Shown piece after piece: positions 56,020 through 64,000 of a DNA stretch of 64,000 bases; position 1 is the stretch's first letter; each line of letters opens with the position of its first letter. Source of the DNA: Bacilli bacterium (lineage in GTDB: Bacteria; Bacillota_I; Bacilli_A; RF39; UBA660); assembly GCA_017409785.1 (NCBI GenBank), contig JAFQSD010000001.1, positions 429,617-493,616 of the forward strand. Direction: 5' to 3'. The translations under genes and the position numbers were made by a program. The notes beneath the pieces were generated by a model. The model saw only the letters and a program-made list of their open reading frames with translations. It ran no database searches and was not told the DNA's origin.

Positions 56020-58635
56020 TTACTTAGCTTCGTACCAATTTTCTCCTACTTCCATTTCAACCTTTAATGGTACACTCATCTTAAATGTATTTTCCATTAT
56101 ACTTCTAACTAATTCTTGTACTTCTTCTAATTCATCATCAACAACATTAAACACAAGTTCATCGTGCACTTGAATTAGCATTTTACTCTTTAATCCACGT
56201 TTTTCAAGTTCATCAAATATTTCTACCATGGCTTTCTTTAATATATCAGCAGCAGTACCTTGAATTGGCGTATTTAAAGCCATTCTTTCACCACTACTTC
56301 TAATCATAAAGTTCTTGCTTTGTAATTCTTCAATAACTCTCTTACGATTCATTAAAGTCTTAACATATCCAAAACTATAAGCATCCGCTTTTTCTTTTTC
56401 CATATATTCTTTAATTCCAGGATATGTTTCTAAATAATTATCAATAAACTTCTTAGCTGTACCAATATCAATTCCTAAATCTTCTGATAAACCAAAACTA
56501 CTAATACCATATAAAATACCAAAGTTTACTGCCTTAGCAGTTCTTCTCATATCTTTAGTTACTTCTTCCATAGGAACTTTATAAATATCACTTGCTGTCT
56601 TTGTATGAATATCCTTACCATCTATAAATGCTTGAATTAAATTTGTCGCATTTGACATATGTGCAAATACTCTTAACTCAACTTGTGAATAATCACTTGA
56701 TAATAATTTAGAATTATCATCAGCAACAAATGCTTTTCGAATCAATCTCGAATAATCTGCTCTTGCTGGAATATTTTGTAAGTTAGGGCTTACACTAGAA
56801 AGTCTACCAGTTCTAGTTAATGTTTGTGTAAATATTGTATGAATTCTTCCATCATCTCTAACTTCTTCTTGTAAACCAACTGCATAGTTTGTATATAACT
56901 TAGCTAAGGTTCTATATTCTAAAATCTTATCAACAATAGGATTTACAAATTTTATCTTATCTAATATATCCTTACTTGTAGAATACTTATTATCTTTTGT
57001 TTTCTTAGGATAAGGAATTCCCATATCTTCAAACAATACTTTCGCAAGTTGAACCGGCGACATAATATTAAATGTACTTCCCGCAAGTTCATAAATCTCT
57101 TGCTCTAAAACATCCATTTGTCCCTTTAACTCTTCCTCAATACCTTTTAAATATTCAGTATTAACCTTAATTCCAGTAATTTCCATATCTGCTAAAACTT
57201 TAGTCAAAGGCATTTCAATATTATTAAATAGAGCTGTTTCTTCATTTTCTTCTAATTCTTTTAATAATCTTTCTCTAGTCTCATAGATAAATTTAGCTTT
57301 CTTACAACAAATTTCTTTTAAGTAATCTTCCTCTATTTCTTTTGGTCTCTTATCAGTACCATATAAATCTTCATATAAAGGAATATTATAATCAAAAGCT
57401 TGTGCAACAAAACTTATGTCATCCTTAATTACATAATCAAGTAAATACGTTGCGATCATTGTATCGAATACAACCTTATTAAATGTAATACCTAAACTAT
57501 TTAATACAACAATATTTCTTTTTAAATCATATGTATATTTTTCTAAATCCGTTTTAAATAAATCTTTATAGTTATGAAGTTCATCTTTAGGAATGAAATA
57601 TCCATTCTCGCCATCATAAATACCCATTCCTAAGATTTCACTTTTACTATAAATTGAACCCCTAGTTTCCAAATAAAAGGCAAAGTTATTATTTGAAAAC
57701 TCATCTATATTTTTAATTACAAGTTCTTTTTTTTCTTTCTTCTCTTCTTCTTTTTCTTCTCCACCAGTAGAACTAAAGTCCATCTTTCTTAACATAGAAT
57801 GAAATTCAAATTCTTCTAACATTTTAATAAATGCTTCTTGATTAATTCCACCATATTTACAATCTTCTAAATCAAATTCTAATGGAACTTCTCTAAATAT
57901 TGTGGCCAAGTCATAGCTCATATAAGCGTTATCTTTATCGGCTAAAAGTTTTTCTTTAGTTTTGCCAGTAACACTCTCAATATTTTCATATAAACCATCT
58001 AAACTACCATACTTTACAAGTAAATTAATTGCTGTTTTTTCTCCAATTCCTTTAACTCCAGGAATATGGTCACTAGCGTCCCCCATCAATGCTTTTAAAT
58101 CAATCATTCTGATAGGTTCTACTTGATAAGTATTCATAAATTCTTCTCTCGTCATTAAAATATGACCACTTTGTTTTAATAATTTTACATCTACTTCATC
58201 ACTTATTAACTGTAGCAAATCTTTGTCACTACTAACAATAGTTGCTACAAATTCATCTTCTTCATCCACTCTTTTAGCAAGTGTCCCAATTATATCATCT
58301 GCCTCATAATTTTCTATTTCAAAATGTTTAATTCCCATTGTATCTAGAACTTCTTTTGCTTTAGGAAATTGTTCTTTCAATTCATCAGGCATAGCTTGAC
58401 GACCTGCTTTATAATCATCATATTTATCATGTCTAAAGGTTTTTCCTTTATCAAACGCCACCATTATATAAGTTGGATTCTCTTCTTTAATAATCTTATT
58501 CATCATATTTATAAAGCCATACAAAGCATTTGTAGGAAAACCCTTAGAATTCTTCATGATAACTCCTTGATATGCTGTTGCATAGAAACTTCTAAATAAT
58601 AAATTATTACCATCTACTAATATTATTTTCTTCAT
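56020..58635 (-). CDS. polA: DNA polymerase I
   Basis: The 871-residue protein has an N-terminal 5' nuclease (VDGNNLLFRS, VSSDKDLLQL, MGDASDHIPGVKGIG), a middle 3'-5' exonuclease-like domain (near 310-460) and a polymerase domain with SSDYSQVELRVFAH near 640, NFGILYGISSFGL near 695 and QVHDELVF near 815. The exonuclease motif (FYLETRG) lacks the first Asp, so proof-reading is probably lost, as in other Bacilli. The ATG at 58635 follows AGGTGAT. Confidence 0.96.
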   Translation of the reverse strand: MKKIILVDGNNLLFRSFYATAYQGVIMKNSKGFPTNALYGFINMMNKIIKEENPTYIMVAFDKGKTFRHDKYDDYKAGRQAMPDELKEQFPKAKEVLDTMGIKHFEIENYEADDIIGTLAKRVDEEDEFVATIVSSDKDLLQLISDEVDVKLLKQSGHILMTREEFMNTYQVEPIRMIDLKALMGDASDHIPGVKGIGEKTAINLLVKYGSLDGLYENIESVTGKTKEKLLADKDNAYMSYDLATIFREVPLEFDLEDCKYGGINQEAFIKMLEEFEFHSMLRKMDFSSTGGEEKEEEKKEKKELVIKNIDEFSNNNFAFYLETRGSIYSKSEILGMGIYDGENGYFIPKDELHNYKDLFKTDLEKYTYDLKRNIVVLNSLGITFNKVVFDTMIATYLLDYVIKDDISFVAQAFDYNIPLYEDLYGTDKRPKEIEEDYLKEICCKKAKFIYETRERLLKELEENEETALFNNIEMPLTKVLADMEITGIKVNTEYLKGIEEELKGQMDVLEQEIYELAGSTFNIMSPVQLAKVLFEDMGIPYPKKTKDNKYSTSKDILDKIKFVNPIVDKILEYRTLAKLYTNYAVGLQEEVRDDGRIHTIFTQTLTRTGRLSSVSPNLQNIPARADYSRLIRKAFVADDNSKLLSSDYSQVELRVFAHMSNATNLIQAFIDGKDIHTKTASDIYKVPMEEVTKDMRRTAKAVNFGILYGISSFGLSEDLGIDIGTAKKFIDNYLETYPGIKEYMEKEKADAYSFGYVKTLMNRKRVIEELQSKNFMIRSSGERMALNTPIQGTAADILKKAMVEIFDELEKRGLKSKMLIQVHDELVFNVVDDELEEVQELVRSIMENTFKMSVPLKVEMEVGENWYEAK

Positions 58636-58683
58636 CTTAATCACCTGCAACTAGTATATCATAATTAAAAATTTTTAACTACT

Positions 58684-58842
58684 TTACTTATTAATATTTA
58701 TGGCGACTTTTGACTCTTTTTCAAGTCTATCTAATTCATTTAGTCTTTCAACTCTTTCACTCATTGCAAAAATCACAATTCCTGCAACAACATAAACTAG
58801 AATTAAGTTTAATGCCTTTCTTACTCCACTTTTTAATTTCAT
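58684..58842 (-). CDS. SOS-controlled small membrane protein
   Basis: The 52-residue protein has a short basic N-terminus (MKLKSGVRK), one transmembrane helix (about 11-27) and a charged coiled-coil-like tail. In Bacillus the gene divergent from lexA is yneA, an SOS division inhibitor of about 100 residues with LysM; this one shares position and topology but not LysM. AAAGGAG is 8 bases before the ATG. The promoter has a SOS box between -35 and -10. Division arrest during DNA damage is inferred. Confidence 0.65.
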   Translation of the reverse strand: MKLKSGVRKALNLILVYVVAGIVIFAMSERVERLNELDRLEKESKVAININK

Positions 58843-58871
58843 ATACATCTCTCCTTTCAATTTATACTTCA

Positions 58872-58900
58872 ATTATAATTCGAACATTTATTCGTGTCAA
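58872..58900 (-). promoter_or_regulatory. Consensus promoter of the small SOS gene
   Basis: TTGACA (58895-58900), 17 bases, TATAAT (58872-58877) on the minus strand: both hexamers are perfect. The SOS box fills the spacer, so LexA would block polymerase directly. Confidence 0.9.
58881..58894. promoter_or_regulatory. LexA binding site (SOS box)
   Basis: CGAACATTTATTCG matches the Gram-positive SOS palindrome CGAACnnnnGTTCG with one difference. It sits in the promoter spacer of the small membrane-protein gene. Confidence 0.85.
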
Positions 58901-58908
58901 TAAAGATT

Positions 58909-58922
58909 AAAACATTTGTTTG
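58909..58922. promoter_or_regulatory. Second, weaker SOS box at lexA
   Basis: AAAACATTTGTTTG is a degenerate copy of the SOS palindrome (core AAC-ATTT-GTT kept) and overlaps the -35 of lexA, which would give autoregulation. Confidence 0.65.
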
Positions 58923-58948
58923 ACATTTTACATCTCTAATGTTAAACT
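58920..58948 (+). promoter_or_regulatory. lexA promoter
   Basis: TTGACA (58920-58925), 17 bases, TAAACT (58943-58948). The -35 overlaps the second SOS box. Confidence 0.65.
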
Positions 58949-58970
58949 AAATACATAAGGAGGGATAAAT

Positions 58971-59588
58971 TTGGAAAAGCTGACTACTAGACAAGAACAT
59001 ATATTACAAATAATCAAACAATTAGTTGCTAAGAACGGTTATCCACCAACAGTAAGAGAAATCGGAGAAAAAGCTAACCTTAATTCTCCTGCAACTATAC
59101 ATTTTCATTTAACAAAACTTGAAGAAAAAGGATATATTAGAAAAGGAAATAGTAAAAATAGAACAATTGAAATACTTGTTCCTAATGAATATATCGAAAA
59201 AGAAGAAAACGTTGTAGACGTACCTCTACTTGGAAAAGTAACTGCAGGAACGCCTATCGAAGCAATCGAAACACCAGATGAATATTTTTCATTGCCTGCA
59301 AACCTAATTACTACAAAAAATGATGTATTCACATTAAGAGTAAGTGGTGAATCAATGATCAACGTTGGTATTTATGACGGAGACATACTTATTGTTGAAA
59401 GAAGAAATACAGCTCACAATGGTGAAACAGTAGTTGCAATGAATTCAGATAATGAAGCAACAGTAAAAACATTCTATAAAGAAAATGGATATTTCAGATT
59501 ACAACCAGAAAATGATACAATGGAACCAATCATTCTAACAGAAGTAACAATTCTAGGTAAAGTAATTGGACTATACAGAAAATTATAA
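58971..59588 (+). CDS. lexA: LexA repressor
   Basis: LexA represses the SOS genes and cuts itself when RecA filaments form. The 205-residue protein has a winged HTH (GYPPTVREIGEKANLNSPATIHFHL, given in parts: GYPPTVREIG and NSPATIHFHL), the cleavage site Ala-Gly in KVTAGTP near 91, and the Ser-Lys pair in SGESM near 127 and ATVKTF near 164. The start is a TTG with AAGGAGGG at 7 bases. It is divergent from the SOS-controlled small gene. Confidence 0.96.
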   Translation: MEKLTTRQEHILQIIKQLVAKNGYPPTVREIGEKANLNSPATIHFHLTKLEEKGYIRKGNSKNRTIEILVPNEYIEKEENVVDVPLLGKVTAGTPIEAIETPDEYFSLPANLITTKNDVFTLRVSGESMINVGIYDGDILIVERRNTAHNGETVVAMNSDNEATVKTFYKENGYFRLQPENDTMEPIILTEVTILGKVIGLYRKL

Positions 59589-59594
59589 TAATAA

Positions 59595-59618
59595 AAAAGA
59601 GTGAACATTCACTCTTTT
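59595..59618. terminator. Bidirectional terminator
   Basis: AAAAGAGTGAA-CATTCACTCTTTT with flanking T-runs, between convergent lexA and tcdA. Confidence 0.87.
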
Positions 59619-60309
59619 ATTTTTTTATAAATTGTCTAACTACATAACTAGCAATTAATAATCCAGCACTAGCAGGTACAAAAGCAGTTGAACCAGGAGT
59701 TCTCTCTCCTGTCTTAACTGGAAGTTCTGTAGAAGATAAAACCATTACTTTACCATTAATTTTTTCATCTTTAACAAACTTTCTAATAACCTTAGCTAAT
59801 GGATCATTAACTGTTTTTCTAATATCAACTATTTCTAGTTTAGATGGATCTAATTTATTACCAGTACCCATACTAGAAATAAAATTTATCTTTCTTTTAA
59901 TACATTCTTTAATAACTGCTTTCTTTACAGTCATCGTATCACATGCATCAACAAAATAATCTATATTATATTCAAATAATTCTAAATAGTTATCTAAATC
60001 AATAAATCTATCAATTTTTATAACTTCACAACCACTATTTATTTCTTTAATTCTCTTTTCTAAAACATCAACTTTTTTCATTCCAATTGTTGATTCTAAA
60101 GCAATAATCTGTCTATTAATATTTGACTCATCAACAACATCAAAATCAACTAATATAAGTTTACCAATATTAGATCTTGCAAGTGCTTCAGCAACATACC
60201 CACCTACTCCACCAACACCTAATATTAATACACTTTTATTATTAATTAGAGAAACATTATCTTCACCAATAACTTTTTCCAATCTAGAAAATCTAAGCTG
60301 CTTGTCCAT
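59617..60309 (-). CDS. tcdA: tRNA threonylcarbamoyladenosine dehydratase
   Basis: TcdA (YrvM/CsdL) makes the cyclic form of t6A37 in ANN-reading tRNAs using ATP. The 230-residue E1-like protein has GVGGVGGYVAEALARS near 30, DFDVVDESNINRQ near 56, and a dynamic loop with SSMGTGNKLDPS near 145. It overlaps the upstream unknown gene by 17 bases. The order tcdA-[RNA]-aspS resembles that in Bacillus. Confidence 0.93.
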   Translation of the reverse strand: MDKQLRFSRLEKVIGEDNVSLINNKSVLILGVGGVGGYVAEALARSNIGKLILVDFDVVDESNINRQIIALESTIGMKKVDVLEKRIKEINSGCEVIKIDRFIDLDNYLELFEYNIDYFVDACDTMTVKKAVIKECIKRKINFISSMGTGNKLDPSKLEIVDIRKTVNDPLAKVIRKFVKDEKINGKVMVLSSTELPVKTGERTPGSTAFVPASAGLLIASYVVRQFIKK

Positions 60310-61105
60310 TTACATTTTCTCCCATAGACTTAACTAATTGCTTTTGTTTTTGTCTTTTTGACTGAATTAAAGTAAGTGGTTTATCATAAATAATTTTATT
60401 TACAGTAGAAAGTTTAGCGTATATATCGCGATTACTTAATGCCATATTATAGTAACTAGCTAAATTTCTTGACTCTCTAGTATTTAATTTTCTTAAAGAT
60501 TCAACCATTCCCTGTAAAGTATCTTCCGCAACTGTAGTATCTTCTACTACAGTACAATCAAATAATTTTAAAAATTCTAATGTATCAACCATATCAAGAA
60601 CACCAGCTTTTTCAAATAATAGTGGCCATTCTCTTGCATCACGTACATTTGTAACTATGTCTTGTAATAATTCTATTTTTTCATCTGTTAAATGTTCACC
60701 AATGCCTAATTTCTCAAAAGATAAATATCTTCCTCTTTTAATACCAGGAATCTCTTTTCTCATATCAGTTATCGCACTAACATATAAATTATCTAACGCA
60801 TCATTTATTTTTTTAGGAGGTTGTTCAACCTCATATACATCATAAGCAGACGATCTTGCTTCTTCTCTTGTCGTAATCAAATAGTTTCTTCTAAATCTCA
60901 TCGAATTTGTTCTGATAAATTCAAGTGTAGCTGCATCACTTCTAACATCTTTATATGCAGAATCTGAAAATCTTTTACCATTTACAATTACTTCACTTTC
61001 CGAAGCATCAGCAAATCTAACACCAGTTCTGATCTTACCAGCATTTTTAAGTTTAACTTCAACGTTTAAAACCCTATTTCTATTAACTATAGGAAGGATT
61101 AACAT
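60293..61105 (-). CDS. Unknown soluble protein upstream of tcdA
   Basis: I recognise no family in this 270-residue protein. It is charged and mostly helical after about residue 90, with no signal or membrane helix. An N-terminal part (about 1-60) could be a beta domain. GAGGTGAT precedes the ATG. Its 3' end overlaps tcdA by 17 bases, so the two are translationally coupled; a role linked to tRNA modification is possible only by context. Confidence 0.6.
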   Translation of the reverse strand: MLILPIVNRNRVLNVEVKLKNAGKIRTGVRFADASESEVIVNGKRFSDSAYKDVRSDAATLEFIRTNSMRFRRNYLITTREEARSSAYDVYEVEQPPKKINDALDNLYVSAITDMRKEIPGIKRGRYLSFEKLGIGEHLTDEKIELLQDIVTNVRDAREWPLLFEKAGVLDMVDTLEFLKLFDCTVVEDTTVAEDTLQGMVESLRKLNTRESRNLASYYNMALSNRDIYAKLSTVNKIIYDKPLTLIQSKRQKQKQLVKSMGENVNGQAA

Positions 61106-61127
61106 AAGTTATCACCTCGTACGGCCT

Positions 61128-61156
61128 ATTATAGCAAAAATATTATTTTTATGCAA
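61128..61156 (-). promoter_or_regulatory. Promoter of the 60293-tcdA unit
   Basis: TTGCAT (61151-61156), 17 bases, TATAAT (61128-61133) on the minus strand. It lies after the terminator of the structured RNA, so that RNA is a separate transcript and not a leader. Confidence 0.75.
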
Positions 61157-61157
61157 T

Positions 61158-61343
61158 AAAAAAACGTCAGTTGAGAGCGTCCTAGCGTACGATAAAACCT
61201 GTCCTTAGTCCAGGTGGGTGTCCTTACGTTATCATTAGGATTCTTATTCATTACAATAAGCCTTCAACACCGATAACTGATCAAAACTCCCGTATCGTTA
61301 TTTTAGTCGGTTTTAGATGGGCCGGTGTCGCATCTCTCTGACA
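61158..61343 (-). ncRNA. ssrS: Structured RNA, candidate 6S RNA
   Basis: A promoter (61349-61378) and a T-run terminator at 61158-61164 bound an RNA of about 186 bases. Its ends pair (GTCAG with CTGAC, then GAG/CTC and GCG/CGC). Inner stems are ACGATA/TATCGT, GTTATC/GATAAC and an apical CTTATT-GTAATG-AATAAG; a side hairpin ACCTG...CAGGT lies on the 3' arm. This long interrupted rod with a 3' side hairpin fits 6S RNA, which binds the sigma-A polymerase. The place between tcdA and aspS on the same strand is that of bsrA in Bacillus. No conserved 6S sequence was matched directly. Confidence 0.62.
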
Positions 61344-61348
61344 ATTTA

Positions 61349-61378
61349 ATTATATCATATCAAAATTCTAACATGCAA
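61349..61378 (-). promoter_or_regulatory. Promoter of the structured RNA
   Basis: TTGCAT (61373-61378), 18 bases, TATAAT (61349-61354) on the minus strand. The predicted 5' end near 61343 is where the closing stem begins. Confidence 0.7.
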
Positions 61379-61427
61379 CAACTTTCACTCATTTGACAGT
61401 CCAACATAAATTACTATAGGTGATTAA

Positions 61428-62195
61428 ATGTACCTTGATATTAACGACATCAAAATCTATTATGAAAAATATGGAAATAGTAAAGACACAATATTAATAC
61501 TTCCAGGTTGGGGAAACACAAGACAAACATTTTATTATATAATTAATTATTTTAAAACAACTCATACAATATACATTCTAGATTATCCTGGCTTTGGAAA
61601 AAGTCCTATTCCATCAAAAACACTCACTATTTATGATTATTCTGAACTAGTTATCAATTTTATGAAAAAATTAAATATTCATAAACCAATAATTATTGCC
61701 CACTCTTTTGGAGGAAGAATTGCATCACTACTAATTGGTTACCATCAATGTAAACTAGATAAATTAATATTTATAGATATTGCTGGAATTAAACCTAAAA
61801 AAACAATTAAAAAGATTATTAAAGAAAAAATCTATAAACTAAAAAGAAAGTTAATACAAATACTTCCTAAAGAAAAACACCAAATATATTCTAAAAAACT
61901 CTTAGAAAAATATGCCTCTCCAGATTATCTAGCTTTACCTCCTGCAATGCATCAAACTTTTAAAAACATTATTAATACGGACTTAACTAATTATTTCAAA
62001 AGAATAAAAAATGAAACACTTCTTATTTGGGGCGATAAAGACTATTCAACCCCCTTAAAAGATGCATATAAATTAAGAAAAATTATTCCTAATTCAGCAT
62101 TAATTATCCTGAAACAAGCAGAACATTACTCATATTTAAATAATCCTACTTTAACAAATAAAATAATTTATGAATTCATAAAAAAAGAACATTAA
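61428..62195 (+). CDS. Alpha/beta hydrolase
   Basis: The 255-residue protein has the oxyanion stretch LPGWGNTR near 26, the nucleophile elbow IAHSFGGR (Ser near 91), the acid in WGDKDYSTP near 204 and the His in AEHYSYL near 231. A basic cap region (about 120-150) precedes. Substrate is unknown; esterase or lipase-like action in the cytosol is the usual role. AGGTGAT precedes the ATG. It is the only plus-strand gene between tcdA and aspS. Confidence 0.85.
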   Translation: MYLDINDIKIYYEKYGNSKDTILILPGWGNTRQTFYYIINYFKTTHTIYILDYPGFGKSPIPSKTLTIYDYSELVINFMKKLNIHKPIIIAHSFGGRIASLLIGYHQCKLDKLIFIDIAGIKPKKTIKKIIKEKIYKLKRKLIQILPKEKHQIYSKKLLEKYASPDYLALPPAMHQTFKNIINTDLTNYFKRIKNETLLIWGDKDYSTPLKDAYKLRKIIPNSALIILKQAEHYSYLNNPTLTNKIIYEFIKKEH

Positions 62196-62208
62196 TTATG
62201 TTCTTTTA
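62184..62208. terminator. Bidirectional terminator
   Basis: AAAAGAACATAA-TTATGTTCTTTT-type hairpin overlapping the ends of the convergent hydrolase and 62206 genes. Confidence 0.78.
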
Positions 62209-62850
62209 TCTTAAAAACTTAACAGTAATTTTACCATGGAAATGTTTTTCACTATATCCCATATGCCATATCTTAACACTATGAGTTACTTTATGATTAG
62301 AATCAACAATACCTTCTGTAATAACATATCTACCACCATAGTTTACACTTGATAATGATATTGGTTCAGAGTTATCAATACTAAAGTAAATATCATCTTC
62401 ACTCATTTTTATATCTTCACACTTATGATAATCAATCATATCTTGATAATCATCTAAATAAACAGCATACCAACTATTTAGTCCTTTATAATTTGAAACA
62501 GTAAACTCAGTTGAATAAATAACTGCTCCATCACCACTAGGATCACCATCTTCTTCAGTAAAATTTACAATATCACTCATACCATCTTTATTTTCACTAA
62601 ATTTAACATATAATGGTCCAGTCTTCTCACCTTCAATTTTTTCAACACTAGCAGCAGTGAAGACAAAACAAACAACAATCCCTAATATACAAAGAAATAC
62701 TAAAGCCATTGCAAAAATAACTTGTCTTTCATTAGACTTTATTTTACTAATAGTATGAGATACTTCTATATCAGAACTTTTCTTAATATCATTTATATTC
62801 AACTTAGATTCTTTCTTTTTACTAGACACACTTACTTTTTCTTTTTTCAT
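62206..62850 (-). CDS. Single-pass membrane protein with C-terminal beta domain
   Basis: The 214-residue protein has a long basic cytoplasmic part (about 1-50), one membrane helix (about 50-72) and an extracytoplasmic domain that ends in VKIWHMGYSEKHFHGKITVKF. That end aligns with the protein at 808-1392 (LRIW...MSFSIQVKI). Function is unknown; a cell-surface structural role is inferred. The ATG at 62850 follows AGGTGA. Confidence 0.6.
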   Translation of the reverse strand: MKKEKVSVSSKKKESKLNINDIKKSSDIEVSHTISKIKSNERQVIFAMALVFLCILGIVVCFVFTAASVEKIEGEKTGPLYVKFSENKDGMSDIVNFTEEDGDPSGDGAVIYSTEFTVSNYKGLNSWYAVYLDDYQDMIDYHKCEDIKMSEDDIYFSIDNSEPISLSSVNYGGRYVITEGIVDSNHKVTHSVKIWHMGYSEKHFHGKITVKFLR

Positions 62851-62920
62851 ACTCTTCACCTACTTTATTCTATAATAAGTATATCAAAAAACATCTAATT
62901 ATAAAATACTTCAAAATAAA

Positions 62921-62943
62921 AAAGAAAGCATTTTGCTTTCTTT
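62921..62943 (-). terminator. Terminator after aspS
   Basis: AAAGAAAGC-AAAAT-GCTTTCTTT followed by Ts on the minus strand. Confidence 0.85.
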
Positions 62944-62946
62944 TTT

Positions 62947-64000
62947 TTATTTCTTATCAATTGAGATTCCTAATTCTTTTAATTGTTTTTCATCAACTAC
63001 ATTAGGACAATCGCTCATTAAACATGAAGCGCTTGCAGTCTTAGGGAATGCAATAACATCACGAATATTTTCTGTACCAGTTAATAACATAACTAATCTA
63101 TCTAAACCTAATGCAAGTCCACCATGTGGAGGAGTTCCATATTGTAAAGCTTCAACGAAGAATCCAAATTTTTCTTTAATATCTTCTTCAGTTAATTCTA
63201 ATGCTCTAAACATTTTGTCTTGAACATCTCCTCTATGAATACGAATAGAACCACCACCAGCTTCATAACCATTGATAACGATATCATAAGCTTTTGAATA
63301 ACAATTACCTTTATCAGTAAGTAATTTATCAACATCACTATCAAGTGGTGCAGTAAATGGATGGTGACAAGCCATATATCTTCCTTCTTCTTCACTATAT
63401 TCAAAAGATGGGAATTCAGTTACCCATAGTAACTCATAATGACCTTCTTTTATTAAGCCTAAATCTCTTGCTAACTTACATCTTAAAGCACCAAGTGATA
63501 CTTTAACTGTTTGTTTCTTACTATCAGCAACGATTAATACTAAATCTCCATTTTCTAATCCTAAACTATCTTTTAAATTATTTAATTCTTCTTCAGTAAT
63601 AACCTTTGCAATACTTCCAGTTACTTCATCTGCTATTTTTAAATATGCAAGACCACTTGCTCTATATGTTTTAACATATTCAGTAAGTTGATCTAAACCT
63701 TTTCTAGAATAATTATCCGCTTGTCCTTTAACAACTAAACAGTTAATAATACCATTATTATCAATTACATTCTTAAACACTGTAAATTCAGTATTTTTAA
63801 ATAATTCAGTAATATCATTAATTGGCATATCAAATCTTAAATCTGGTTTATCTGAACCATACTTATCCATTGCTTCATCATAAGGCATACGTCTAAGTGG
63901 TAATTTAACATCAATTCCCTTAACTTCCTTAAATACATGAGCAACTAATCTTTCTGTTAAATCCATAACATCATCTTGGTCAACAAAACTCATTTCTAAG
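62947..64000 (-). CDS. aspS: Aspartyl-tRNA synthetase, 3' part (cut by window edge)
   Basis: Only the C-terminal 351 codons are in the window; the gene goes on past the right edge. Present are the [13 protein letters not shown] motif 2 downstream region, the bacterial GAD insertion (about the first 120 to 250 residues of this part), and the class II motif 3 [15 protein letters not shown] near the end. The stretch starting MSFVDQ is internal, not a start. AspRS charges tRNA-Asp. Its place upstream of tcdA fits Bacillus. Confidence 0.93.
   Translation of the reverse strand, partial: LEMSFVDQDDVMDLTERLVAHVFKEVKGIDVKLPLRRMPYDEAMDKYGSDKPDLRFDMPINDITELFKNTEFTVFKNVIDNNGIINCLVVKGQADNYSRKGLDQLTEYVKTYRASGLAYLKIADEVTGSIAKVITEEELNNLKDSLGLENGDLVLIVADSKKQTVKVSLGALRCKLARDLGLIKEGHYELLWVTEFPSFEYSEEEGRYMACHHPFTAPLDSDVDKLLTDKGNCYSKAYDIVINGYEAGGGSIRIHRGDVQDKMFRALELTEEDIKEKFGFFVEALQYGTPPHGGLALGLDRLVMLLTGTENIRDVIAFPKTASASCLMSDCPNVVDEKQLKELGISIDKK

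Noticed and set aside
61158..61343. Riboswitch or T-box leader of the 60293-tcdA unit
   Set aside because: No T-box consensus is present, and a separate TTGCAT-17-TATAAT promoter lies after the RNA terminator.

Overview
The window is AT-rich chromosomal DNA from a low-GC Gram-positive bacterium (Bacillota, Bacilli side). It has a dnaG-rpoD-trmK block, lepA and hemW in one operon, a murG-murB-divIB-ftsA-ftsZ division cluster, a MurE with a meso-DAP-type motif, LexA with a Bacillus-type SOS box, and a sigma-K-like factor. TGA is used as a stop (murG, the zinc-ribbon membrane gene at 10244, the ADP-ribosyltransferase gene), so the Mycoplasma code does not apply. Together with the many small single-pass surface proteins, this suggests an uncultured gut-type Bacilli lineage near the Mollicutes that keeps its cell wall. 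That placement is inference. Most genes are on the minus strand and no transposon, prophage, CRISPR array or tRNA was seen.

Layout. 1-5.7 kb: tmk, an HD hydrolase, hemW and lepA, with a putative ADP-ribosyltransferase gene wedged between lepA and hemW. 5.9-14.5 kb: membrane proteins, the YmfF/YmfH M16 pair, deoD, ftsK/spoIIIE, efp and rpmG. 14.69-14.95 kb: a candidate type I toxin-antitoxin locus (30-residue hydrophobic peptide, convergent antisense RNA). 15-24.5 kb: a class B PBP, a CofE-like protein, nfo, three pilin-like genes, a GHL10 lipoprotein-like hydrolase and small membrane proteins. 24.5-31.4 kb: trmK-rpoD-dnaG, a three-gene cassette (transglutaminase-like protein plus two paralogues), yqeH and yqeG. 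31.4-36.3 kb: a polysaccharide deacetylase, a sigma-K-like factor, VanZ, a YjcZ-like micropeptide, a pilin-like protein and murE. 36.4-40.2 kb: arginase with a P/T/E-rich tail, two paralogous TasA-like surface proteins and a membrane transglutaminase. 40.3-48.2 kb: ftsZ, ftsA, two GT-C membrane proteins, divIB, murB and murG. 48.4-50.6 kb: tmcAL, gmk and a small membrane protein on the plus strand. 50.6-53.6 kb: a type VII (WXG100/LXG-like) secretion-substrate cluster including a C39-like peptidase with 19-residue repeats. 53.7-60.3 kb: pyk, mutM, polA, then lexA divergent from a 52-residue membrane protein with an SOS-controlled promoter, then tcdA. 60.3-64 kb: an unknown gene, a structured RNA that fits 6S RNA by position and shape, an alpha/beta hydrolase, a surface protein, and the 3' part of aspS running off the right edge.

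How it fits together. The core is housekeeping: wall synthesis and division, replication and repair, translation factors and tRNA modification. The accessory layer is mostly cell-surface or conflict-related: pilins, TasA-like proteins with a transglutaminase, type VII substrates, an ADP-ribosyltransferase, a type I toxin and an SOS-induced membrane peptide. No secretion ATPase, pilus motor, prepilin peptidase or SipW-type signal peptidase is in the window, so these parts must depend on machinery elsewhere.
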